This document shows, one piece after another, positions 1-5,848 of a stretch of DNA of 6,773 nucleotides (position 1 is the stretch's first letter; each line of letters begins with the position of its first letter). Location of the stretch: the NCBI GenBank assembly GCA_003551985.1, contig PUOB01000008.1, forward strand, positions 1 through 6,773. The letters are read 5' to 3'. A program made the translations under genes and the position numbers. The notes under the pieces are model-generated. The model saw only the letters and a list, made by a program, of their open reading frames with translations. It did no database searches and had not been told where the DNA came from. This DNA comes from Desulfobacteraceae bacterium. Lineage in GTDB: Bacteria; Desulfobacterota; Desulfobacteria; Desulfobacterales; Desulfosalsimonadaceae.

Positions 1-276
1 GATACCCCGGTTCGACAGTAGCTCGGCAAAGGGTGTGCCGTCCGGAGTGCCTTGGCGCAGCGTTTCGTCGAAGAGGATGACACCACCGATATAGCGTTCG
101 ATCCCTTCGGTCGTAAAAAGGATTTCGCGGTATCGCTGGCGGTTTTCTTCGGTGGACTCGACCTTGATCGAATCGAAGCGTTTCTTGATCGTGGGGTTAC
201 TTTCGTCCGCCGCCAGCACGCCCTTTTGTTCCGCGACAATGGCTTTTGCTACAGATCTGAGATTATCTTTGATCAT
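1..276 (-). CDS. Class I fructose-bisphosphate aldolase, N-terminal part (runs off the left edge)
   Basis: This gene interconverts fructose 1,6-bisphosphate with dihydroxyacetone phosphate and glyceraldehyde 3-phosphate, in cytosolic glycolysis and gluconeogenesis. Reading from the ATG at 276, 92 codons stay open to the window edge. The translation matches the start of Schiff-base (class I) aldolases: GVLAADES at residues 19-26, where the Asp corresponds to the catalytic Asp33 of rabbit aldolase, then TEENRQRYR, then GGVILFDETL, then a DGTPFAELL stretch. The Schiff-base lysine lies beyond the window. The start is fixed by a ribosome binding site, GAAAGGAGA, a few bases upstream. No upstream gene is close enough for co-transcription except the TPP remnant, which ends at 407. 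The aldolase probably has its own promoter (see 309-337). Family assignment is firm; the rest of the protein cannot be seen. Confidence 0.93.
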   Translation of the reverse strand, partial: MIKDNLRSVAKAIVAEQKGVLAADESNPTIKKRFDSIKVESTEENRQRYREILFTTEGIERYIGGVILFDETLRQGTPDGTPFAELLSNRGI

Positions 277-308
277 TCGTGGCTCTCCTTTCTTATTCAA
301 TTTCTCAA

Positions 309-337
309 AACATAACCTCTGTATAACCGGCTTGCAA
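309..337 (-). promoter_or_regulatory. Candidate sigma70-type promoter of the aldolase gene
   Basis: On the minus strand, TTGCAA (337-332) and TATGTT (314-309) are separated by exactly 17 bases. Each matches four of six consensus positions. Transcription would start near 302, leaving a leader of about 25 bases with the ribosome binding site just before the ATG at 276. The rest of 277-406 shows no gene, RNA or hairpin I would defend. This is a pattern match only. Confidence 0.45.
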
Positions 338-406
338 TTCAGGGCAGCAGAACGATGGCGGCTTCGGCCATGATGCGGGCGAGCAGGGCCTGCACGGTGG
401 GATGAA

Positions 407-737
407 TTACACGGATATGGACCCTTTTCGGAAATCGGTTTTGCCAATTAAGGCGTTTACAAGCACGGGGTGCCCGTCGCGGGCGGCGGCGGCCGCTTGT
501 TTCAATACGTCATCGACCCGGCCCGGCCGTCACCGCAGCAACCCCGGGTACGCCGGTCATTCGGGAGACGGCGTCTGCGGCAAACACGGCTGTGGGCTCC
601 TGGCGGACATCAATGACCCGGATGCCCTGCTTTTTGGCACCCACCAGGATGGGCGAAATGTGGCCGCCGCACAGGGTAAAGACGAATCGAACGCCCTGGT
701 TTTTCAATACCCGGGCGATAAGCTCACCACCGTCCAT
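407..737 (-). pseudogene. Thiamine-pyrophosphate enzyme (acetolactate synthase-like/ILVBL-like), collapsed by internal deletion
   Basis: Two ends of one protein lie back to back without the middle. The first 74 codons (737 to about 516) match the N-terminus of acetolactate synthase-like TPP enzymes: [12 protein letters not shown], the [16 protein letters not shown] stretch carrying the family's catalytic-type Glu, and [10 protein letters not shown]. Immediately after GPG the frame meets TGA at 512-510. One base out of register, from 517 to the TAA at 409-407, are 36 codons reading [20 protein letters not shown] and ending in TDFRKGSISV, the typical C-terminus of the same family. Such proteins usually run to about 550 residues, so over 400 are missing, including the pyrophosphate- and Mg-binding domain. 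The ATG at 737 has AGGAGG at close range, so this was a translated start. The gene follows vapC by 44 bases. It can now yield only a 75-residue peptide. Confidence 0.85.
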
Positions 738-781
738 TTCTCCTCCTGTTGGGTGTTCATGGGCAGGCTTTTTTTTCAAGT

Positions 782-1183
782 TTACGAGTCGGCTGGATTT
801 GCCTGGTCAGCGCCTTTAAAAAAGTATTGAACATCCGGTATATTTTTAAAATCCGAAGCTTGCGTCCATAATATACAATTATATGCCCGCGCAGTGGATA
901 AAATAATACTATTTGCCATTGGAAGGGTATATTGGAGGCTTATTTTCGATGCATTTATTGCAATACTGGCGTTAAGATCCACAATATTCCCTTTTTGCAT
1001 CGCTGCAACGGCCTGAAGCGCCTCGTTTTCTTTTGATTCACGCAGTATCACCTTGAAAACTTCATAAATCGAAATCGTTGGCACAATCAATAATGAAGCG
1101 TCTTTAAGAGGCGGTGAAAAATGATCCGCATTCGGGCCACCTGCGAAATATTCAAGCCATCCTGAGGAATCAACAATATTCAT
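782..1183 (-). CDS. vapC: VapC-type PIN-domain toxin with two substituted active-site acids
   Basis: VapC toxins are small Mg-dependent ribonucleases that cut tRNA or rRNA and are held inactive by VapB. At 133 residues this one has normal family length and fold pattern. The opening strand carries Asp5 ([12 protein letters not shown]), SIYEVFKV supplies Glu41, [16 protein letters not shown] corresponds to the usual LPxADxxIxATA helix, and WTQASDF (106-112) to the usual WTQDxDF. At two of the four metal-binding positions the expected Asp is replaced: Asn at 91 (codon AAT) and Ala at 109 (codon GCT), each one base change from an Asp codon. Asp111 remains. The toxin may therefore be weakened or dead, though the antitoxin-binding fold looks complete. 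Its ATG overlaps the vapB stop as ATGA, indicating translational coupling. Both genes are AT-rich compared with their neighbours, consistent with horizontal transfer. Confidence 0.88.
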   Translation of the reverse strand: MNIVDSSGWLEYFAGGPNADHFSPPLKDASLLIVPTISIYEVFKVILRESKENEALQAVAAMQKGNIVDLNASIAINASKISLQYTLPMANSIILSTARAYNCILWTQASDFKNIPDVQYFFKGADQANPADS

Positions 1184-1386
1184 AACCTGTCATCCTCGCG
1201 TTTGAACTCCGTATTGATTCCTTTAAGAAACCCTTTTAAGGCTTCGATATTTTGATCCGGTATCAACTCAATTCGACCATCATATTCAATAACTGTCATT
1301 TTTTGGCCGGGACGAAGCTTTAAAGACGCTCTAATATGTTTAGGGATAACCACTTGATATTTTGGTGATACAGTAACGGTATGCAT
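1180..1386 (-). CDS. vapB: VapB-type antitoxin, AbrB/MazE (SpoVT) family
   Basis: This is the antitoxin partner of the PIN protein encoded immediately downstream. The 68-residue product starts with a swapped-hairpin AbrB DNA-binding domain at about residues 2-43: VTVSPKYQVVIPKHIRASL, then LRPGQKMTVIEYDGRIELIP. A short tail ends in [12 protein letters not shown], the kind of segment that in this family docks into the toxin groove. The ATG at 1386 is supported by AGGAGG seven bases upstream. The stop overlaps the toxin start by four bases. As in other vapBC operons, VapB, alone or in complex with the toxin, probably represses its own promoter; the paired repeats at 1399-1444 are the obvious binding sites. 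The intact antitoxin contrasts with the altered toxin active site. Confidence 0.9.
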   Translation of the reverse strand: MHTVTVSPKYQVVIPKHIRASLKLRPGQKMTVIEYDGRIELIPDQNIEALKGFLKGINTEFKREDDRL

Positions 1387-1398
1387 CCTGGTGCCTCC

Positions 1399-1444
1399 TA
1401 TCGATAAATTTTTGGTATTACAATAACATTATCGATAAGTTTTT
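1399..1444 (-). promoter_or_regulatory. vapBC promoter with two direct-repeat operator sites
   Basis: Two 15-base direct repeats, TATCGATAAATTTTT (1399-1413) and TATCGATAAGTTTTT (1430-1444) as read on the plus strand, differ at one position. They start 31 bases apart, about three helical turns, so both present the same DNA face. Each has the palindromic core TATCGATA. On the minus strand a consensus TTGACA (1449-1444) abuts the outer repeat, and TATTGT (1425-1420) follows after 18 bases as a -10. The outer repeat thus fills the -35/-10 spacer and the inner one covers the start region up to the AGGAGG of vapB. This fits autorepression by VapB; binding itself is inferred. Confidence 0.65.
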
Positions 1445-1450
1445 GTCAAG

Positions 1451-1699
1451 AATCTGGCAAAACATGCGACCTTTCTGGCCAACGCCCTGCGGCCGCGCAT
1501 AAAGAACCTTTCGATCATCAGCTCCTACGGCTGGGGCGGCAAGACGGTGGAGTCGCTTTCGGCCATGATCCCTAACCTTAAAGTTGAGGTCATCGACCCG
1601 GTGCTTCACAAGGGGCTGCCCACGGACAAGGTGTTTGAGTCCCTGGACAAAATGGCCGCAACCATTGCTGAAAAACACAAGGAGCAGGGCTTTGCCTGA
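1451..1699 (+). pseudogene. 3' remnant of a flavodiiron/FprA-type (rubredoxin:oxygen oxidoreductase) gene
   Basis: The plus strand reads open to a TGA at 1697-1699, giving the last 80 or so residues of an A-type flavoprotein. ATFLANALRPR is followed by SIISSYGWGGKTVESL, the FMN-binding loop region of the C-terminal flavodoxin domain. After it come NLKVEVIDPVLHKGLP and a helical EKHKEQGFA end. Full proteins are about 400 residues and carry a diiron beta-lactamase-like domain first. That domain, most of the flavodoxin part and any start codon are absent. The same frame is closed upstream by TAA at 1436-1438, inside the vapB operator. Intact members reduce O2 or NO using electrons from rubredoxin and protect anaerobes. 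No function is expected here. The homology begins only about 25 bases from the outer vapBC operator repeat, so the 5' part was lost by an insertion or deletion at that point. Confidence 0.85.
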
Positions 1700-1831
1700 T
1701 ACCGCCCGGGAATAGTAACGACATCGATAATCAGAACCTGGCTATCCCGCACCGTAAAATGCATAGCGGGGCTGGAGCCAGTTTCTCCATGCATCCGGTT
1801 TGAGCGGCCTTATTCCCAAGCTTAGCTTATG

Positions 1832-3232
1832 TTATTCGTTTTTGTTGGGTGCGAGTTCAAGAAAATTTTTATACCGCGGCTTTTGCAGATTTTTTCTGGC
1901 CGGCGCATAACGGGGATCAAGGCGCAGGGCTTTCAGGTATGCATCCCCGGCTTCTTCATAACGGCCCGCCCTGGAATAGCTGTAGCCTAAATTATTATGT
2001 GGCCTGGGTTTGAGCGGCGATTTGGAGACAGTGTCTTCCCAGAGCGAAATTTCGCACTTGTACACCAGATTTCTTTCCACCGTGAATCCTGCGAGGGGTA
2101 TGCACAGGATTGCGGCCATGCCCCAGAAAATCAGCGGATTGCGGCTGCGGTTCCTGATCCATGAAAATACCGCGATGCTCAGAGGAAACAGTATTCCCCA
2201 AGCCGCAAGGTAAAGCGCTCTTTCATTGGCAACATCGATTCTTGGAATCAGTGAATTGGTAGGCAACAGGTGCAAAAAGAACCAAAGGATGCCGAAGCTG
2301 AGCCAAGGCCTTTTTTTCAGGTTCAAAACGGCCAGGCCTAAAAGCAAACACAGAAAAAGGACTGATAGTGTCAGAACCGTGTGCCATTCGGTGAACACGG
2401 GCAGATCCGGGTCTATGTTCAGGCGATTGAAGAAAAACAGGCGGGAAAAAAGATAAGTGACACCGTGAATTTGTGTGAGCAGGTTCTCGCCGATGGACCG
2501 TATTTCGAAACTGACCTGAAAAAAATACCGATATCGTTCACCGATTGCAAGGTATCCGGCTACCACGGCCAAAAGCATCCAATGCATCGCCTGGTAGCCA
2601 AGAATGCGCCTCCAGTGAATTGCACCGTCGGGCCGCAGTACAAGTTCCCAGATCAGCAATACTGCCGGCAGGGTGATCGCGGTTTCCTTGACCCCGAAGC
2701 TCGCCGCAAAAAGCAACGGTGAAAGCAGGAAAATAAACAGGGGTTTTTCAGCGGTCCGGCCGTAAAGATAGGCCAGAAATGAACCAAGATACAAAAAGGC
2801 CATGAAAGAAGCCGATCTGCCGCTGATGTAGGTTACTGACTCGGTCAGGACCGGATGTAGTGCAAAGATCAAAACAGCCAGGAAACACAGGCTTCTTCTC
2901 TGCTCCGGCTCCAGTCCGGAGCCGGAGCGCAGAGTAAGCAGGCCAATGGCATACAGCATCACTGTGTTGGCGGCATGGACAAAAACATTGAAGAGATGGA
3001 AACCAAGACTTCCAAGACCCAGCGTCCAGCTCAGGGTATAACTGGCCTTGAGCAGGGGCCTGATTCCTTTTCCACGGACGTCCTGCCACCATGCGCTCCA
3101 TGAATGCACAGCGGGATTGTCAACGATCACCAGGAAGTCGTCAAACTGGAAAGCTCCGCCAAAGGCGCTGGTATACAGCGCAAGGACAGCCCCGAACAGG
3201 ATCAGGGGGTATTTCAAGTCGTCGGCATCCAC
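1832..3232 (-). CDS. TMTC/DUF1736-like multi-pass membrane protein with C-terminal TPR, probable GT-C glycosyltransferase
   Basis: This 466-residue protein has about ten hydrophobic helices (for example near 8-25, 75-100, 116-130, 142-157, 165-180, 215-230, 287-303, 312-325, 340-358, 368-384), then a soluble C-terminus. Family marks are clear: FQFDDFLVIVDNP at 28-40, an acidic pair in the first external loop as in GT-C enzymes; HPVLTESVTYISGRS at 126-140; LLPTNSLIP followed by VANERALYLAAWG at 334-346; and one TPR, NNLGYSYSRAGRYEEAGDAY, at 413-432. Eukaryotic TMTC proteins O-mannosylate cadherins. For bacterial relatives the donor and acceptor are unknown, so a lipid-linked-sugar transferase at the inner membrane is inferred. 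The start is a GTG, 24 bases after the lipoprotein's TAA and in the same frame, with only a weak ribosome binding site (GGGA or GAAGA). Translational coupling is likely, and a TTG at 3217 is an alternative start. Confidence 0.85.
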   Translation of the reverse strand: MDADDLKYPLILFGAVLALYTSAFGGAFQFDDFLVIVDNPAVHSWSAWWQDVRGKGIRPLLKASYTLSWTLGLGSLGFHLFNVFVHAANTVMLYAIGLLTLRSGSGLEPEQRRSLCFLAVLIFALHPVLTESVTYISGRSASFMAFLYLGSFLAYLYGRTAEKPLFIFLLSPLLFAASFGVKETAITLPAVLLIWELVLRPDGAIHWRRILGYQAMHWMLLAVVAGYLAIGERYRYFFQVSFEIRSIGENLLTQIHGVTYLFSRLFFFNRLNIDPDLPVFTEWHTVLTLSVLFLCLLLGLAVLNLKKRPWLSFGILWFFLHLLPTNSLIPRIDVANERALYLAAWGILFPLSIAVFSWIRNRSRNPLIFWGMAAILCIPLAGFTVERNLVYKCEISLWEDTVSKSPLKPRPHNNLGYSYSRAGRYEEAGDAYLKALRLDPRYAPARKNLQKPRYKNFLELAPNKNE

Positions 3233-3256
3233 TCTTCGGCCATTTCCCGGATGCGG

Positions 3257-4819
3257 TTACCAACCCAGCGGGTCCCCGGCACTGTAGGTTCTGGGCAGCG
3301 TCCGGCTTGCCGATGGCTGAGGCGAATAATCCGGATGGTCCGGATCGTCTTCTTCCAGGCGATATTCCACATAAAAGGAAGTCTCCGACCAATCCGAAAA
3401 CCGCGCCATCCGGTTTATTAAAACAGCCATGGCATCCGTCACATTCGCACCCCGCAGAAAGGTGACCAATATTTCCGTATTGAATGTCACGTCGATATTG
3501 ACCTCATCCTGTAATGGATCCCCTTCGCACTCATTGGTTGTCCGGGGCCCCACTATCATCCTGGCCTGGCCATACATATCGGTTTCGATGTCCCAATCGG
3601 ATTCCAGGACCCGGGAGAGACCCGGGCCGCTTACATCCCAGCTCACAGGAACCGATGTAATGGGCTGGCCTGTGGAATATTCCAGAAACCTTCCGGGGAC
3701 CAGGCCTGCCTGCCTGCCGCATTCGGCTATTATGTCCGCCACGTCACTGTCCCCTCCGATCGTCAGGGTGGCGGTGGCAGTAACCAGGGGGGAACTGACA
3801 GGACATTCCATCACATGCGTACTGCGGGTATCGACCCAAATGTGCCTGGTGATGTCTCCATCCATCAATAAAGCATCCGTAAAATCGACCACGGATTTAA
3901 AATATCCGGCCGTCTTGGATATCCACCCAACTATGACCCCGGACCCGTGATTTTTGACGGCGGAGGAAAGAGCGGCGTCGTCTATGCAGATATTGTACCG
4001 CTCCTGATCCGGCTCCGGCGGCCGGCACTTCTCCGGATTACGTTGACAAAAAAATTCTCCGATCGCATCGGGAACATCGGGAGGCAGGTGATCGATTGCC
4101 ATTGGAGTCACCGCTGTGGTTCCGGCCGTTTCATAGCCGTCCGCCTCGATAAACCCGTCCCAGAAAAGAAGAAGTTCCTGCAGTTGGGTAAGCTCCGGGT
4201 CCTCCTCGTAGAAATTCAGGCCCATCGATTCAAACAAAACGGCAAGAAAAGAATCGTCATTCCAAACAGTGTATTCGGTGGCGTACAGTGCCAGCATCGC
4301 TTCCGCATTGATCCCGTATCTGAATTCAAATGTTTCTGCGACCTTTTCGTAATACCGGGAAAAACTGGATCGAACCGTAGCCGCTTTGGCCAACTGGGGG
4401 ATCTGGCGATCATAGAGCCATAAATCATCCTCTGACGTTTCTGCGCCCTGGAGAACAACCATCCCGTCCGGTCTGTACACGCCGATGCCAAGACTGTACA
4501 CCAGGGACCAGACGCCAAGGTTCATGGTGGAAGGATCGTCAAGCGCTTCGGCGATTTCAGACGGCTCGACCAGCAGCGTCTGAGGCGGAGACAAGGAAAT
4601 AACCATGGATGTATCGTCACCCAGTTGATAGGATACGGTGCCTTGCTCCGGCTCATAATCTTCTTCACCGTTATCCCCGTTGTCTCCATTGTCCTGAATA
4701 TCTTCCATCTCTTCACCCGATCCATCATCCGAATCGTCTCCTCCACTTCCGGAGCATCCCGCGAGCCCCACAAGTACCCCAAAAACAAGGATAAGCAAAA
4801 AGCGTTTCAGGTTTTTCAT
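3257..4819 (-). CDS. Unrecognised outer-membrane-type lipoprotein with acidic tether
   Basis: The 520-residue product begins with a lipoprotein signal: MKNLKR, a hydrophobic core, and lipobox LAGC with the lipidated Cys at 22. Ser follows it, which favours outer-membrane sorting. Residues 27-58 are an Asp/Glu/Gly/Asn-rich linker including DNG three times. A mainly helical stretch follows (about 80-225), with Cys258, Cys265, Cys278 and Cys339 nearby. From about 345 to 455 alternating strands (TATATLTIGG, PVSWDVSGPG, YGQARMIVGP, VNIDVTFNT) look like an Ig-like beta sandwich. The tail is polar and ends GDPLGW. I recognise no named family. The start is the ATG at 4819, because GGAGG lies five bases before it; a TTG at 4831 would place that site inside the gene. 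It lies between an exported protein and a TMTC-like transferase, so it may be a client of the latter (inference). Confidence 0.85.
   Translation of the reverse strand: MKNLKRFLLILVFGVLVGLAGCSGSGGDDSDDGSGEEMEDIQDNGDNGDNGEEDYEPEQGTVSYQLGDDTSMVISLSPPQTLLVEPSEIAEALDDPSTMNLGVWSLVYSLGIGVYRPDGMVVLQGAETSEDDLWLYDRQIPQLAKAATVRSSFSRYYEKVAETFEFRYGINAEAMLALYATEYTVWNDDSFLAVLFESMGLNFYEEDPELTQLQELLLFWDGFIEADGYETAGTTAVTPMAIDHLPPDVPDAIGEFFCQRNPEKCRPPEPDQERYNICIDDAALSSAVKNHGSGVIVGWISKTAGYFKSVVDFTDALLMDGDITRHIWVDTRSTHVMECPVSSPLVTATATLTIGGDSDVADIIAECGRQAGLVPGRFLEYSTGQPITSVPVSWDVSGPGLSRVLESDWDIETDMYGQARMIVGPRTTNECEGDPLQDEVNIDVTFNTEILVTFLRGANVTDAMAVLINRMARFSDWSETSFYVEYRLEEDDPDHPDYSPQPSASRTLPRTYSAGDPLGW
4667..4693 (-). 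repeat. Nine-base tandem repeat (three copies) coding Asp-Asn-Gly in the lipoprotein linker
   Basis: Three consecutive degenerate copies of GAC-AAC-GGN encode residues 43-51 of the lipoprotein. Third positions differ between copies, so the protein repeat is probably maintained or old rather than freshly slipped. It lengthens the flexible acidic tether between the lipid anchor and the folded part. Confidence 0.6.
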
Positions 4820-4871
4820 ATTACCCTCCAAGATTTCGATATTCTGAAACCCGGTTCACGGAAATTCCATG

Positions 4872-4915
4872 AAGGGTCCAGCGGGCCGGATAGCCGCTGC
4901 CCCGGTAAAACCCTT
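4872..4915 (-). other. Two-part inverted repeat after the 289-residue gene
   Basis: Starting at the stop codon of the exported-protein gene, the transcript can pair AAGGGT with ACCCTT (4915-4910 with 4877-4872). Inside that, CAGCGG pairs with CCGCTG (4899-4894 with 4884-4879) around a nine-base loop. The two stems are separated by ten unpaired bases on one side and one on the other. No U-tract follows, so this is not a standard Rho-independent terminator. It could slow RNA decay or attenuate transcription into the lipoprotein gene. Confidence 0.35.
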
Positions 4916-5784
4916 TAGCGCAGGGCTTCTTCCGGCCATTGGGACGGATCGATATGAATCCGGATCAGGCTGCGGTAGGCATGTTTGTCCAACCGCTCCA
5001 GGTAGCCGACCCATTCGTCCCAGTTGTCATCCATCTCCCCTCCGGAGCCCATTCCGGCATTTTGCATGGCCTGCTTCTGAAGCCGGCGCCCCATCTCCGC
5101 GGCTTCCCGGTGTCGGCCCTGCTGTTGAAGCTGTGCCATTCGCTGTGCAATCGCTTCAGCGTCCATGTCCTCAGGGGCCTTCAATCCCATCTTTTCCTTC
5201 TGGTCCGCCAGCATTACGGCGTCTTTGCGCACGGGGCGACCGCGCTGGTCGGTTTCATCGGTGATCTCGAAGTATGCCCAGTCAAGATGATCGAAACGAT
5301 CGCATACGGCTCCGAAATCGTCCCATGAATGCTTGCCGGATTGCTGGGCCATGATGCGCAGCCGCTCGAAATGCTCGGACTGGCAACGGTTCGGCTGCAT
5401 TTTCCTGATTTCCGCCGGAAGCCCTGACATTGCCGGGGAGTCTTCCGGGGCGGGGGCATCACTCGCAATACGCACACCGATTCGCTCAGGCTCGAAGGAA
5501 GCTTTGTATTTCGGGGGGTGCCGGACCACGTTTTCATAGAGCTGTCCGGGGCGTACTGCTTCGAGGGGGCCTGCTGCATTTTCGTAAAAGGCCGCCAACT
5601 CTTCGATGGGTTCCCGGGCGTAGAATGCCCTCTCAAAAGGCTTTTCATGCGCTTTAAGTTCCTTGTCCGCCGCCACGGCCCCGGGATAGACCGGCGCAAG
5701 CAACTCTGCCGCCACGGGGGAAGCACCAAAGGAAGCCGCAAGGAAAGCGGCGGCCATGACAAACAGAAGTAGCGAATTTCTCAT
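4915..5784 (-). CDS. Unrecognised exported protein, 289 residues
   Basis: I do not recognise this family. A Sec signal peptide is clear: MRNS, a hydrophobic core at 5-19, then ASPVAA with probable cleavage before Glu27. The mature part opens with LLAPVYPGAV and continues through FYAREPIEELAAFYENAAG. This pattern (YPGA followed by a segment ending AAFY) recurs in small secreted or periplasmic proteins of deltaproteobacteria as far as I recall. Two cysteines (134 and 161) could form a disulfide. Residues 205-243 are a Gln/Arg/Glu/Ala-rich probable coiled coil, followed by a Gly/Met linker and a tryptophan-containing end (DNWDEWVGYLERLD, DPSQWPEEALR). The start at 5784 is set by AAAAGGAG seven bases upstream and by the signal peptide. 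The same frame runs open to 6132, but that part belongs to the PEGA region. It lies 64 bases after the PEGA gene and 95 before the lipoprotein. Confidence 0.83.
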   Translation of the reverse strand: MRNSLLLFVMAAAFLAASFGASPVAAELLAPVYPGAVAADKELKAHEKPFERAFYAREPIEELAAFYENAAGPLEAVRPGQLYENVVRHPPKYKASFEPERIGVRIASDAPAPEDSPAMSGLPAEIRKMQPNRCQSEHFERLRIMAQQSGKHSWDDFGAVCDRFDHLDWAYFEITDETDQRGRPVRKDAVMLADQKEKMGLKAPEDMDAEAIAQRMAQLQQQGRHREAAEMGRRLQKQAMQNAGMGSGGEMDDNWDEWVGYLERLDKHAYRSLIRIHIDPSQWPEEALR

Positions 5785-5826
5785 GATAAAACTCCTTTTC
5801 AATGCTGCAGTGATTGAACCAAACAT

Positions 5827-5847
5827 CACCCAAACATAAAATGGGTG
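5827..5847 (-). other. Small hairpin and paired 8-base repeats between the PEGA and exported-protein genes
   Basis: CACCCA and TGGGTG (5827-5832 and 5842-5847) can form a six-base stem with a nine-base loop directly after the PEGA stop. Overlapping it, CCAAACAT occurs twice on the plus strand (5819-5826 and 5830-5837), 11 bases apart. No U-tract follows. It may be a weak attenuator or protein site, or chance. Confidence 0.25.
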
Positions 5848-5848
5848 G

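Noticed and set aside
339..404. Minus-strand reading frame HPTVQALLARIMAEAAIVLL ending at TGA, directly after the TPP remnant
   Set aside because: It looks protein-like but has no start, no ribosome binding site and no family I recognise; it lies in the alternate frame after a well-defined C-terminus.
510..779. Longer start of the TPP remnant at 779
   Set aside because: The codon at 779 is TTG without a ribosome binding site, and residues before 737 are not family-like. ATG at 737 has AGGAGG just upstream.
402..830. Plus-strand open frame of 142 codons
   Set aside because: It is antisense to the TPP remnant and the vapC end, with no recognisable protein content.
1723..1730. Third copy of ATCGATAA, resembling the vapBC operator core
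   Set aside because: Only eight bases match, without the T-rich flank or phasing, and it lies far from the promoter; chance is sufficient.
1758..1795. ATGCAT at both ends of a 36-base segment, as a possible terminator hairpin
   Set aside because: ATGCAT is self-palindromic, the intervening bases pair poorly, and no U-tract follows on either strand.
4869..5328. Plus-strand open frames of about 130 codons
   Set aside because: These are shadows opposite the 289-residue exported protein; composition and lack of start signals show no coding support.
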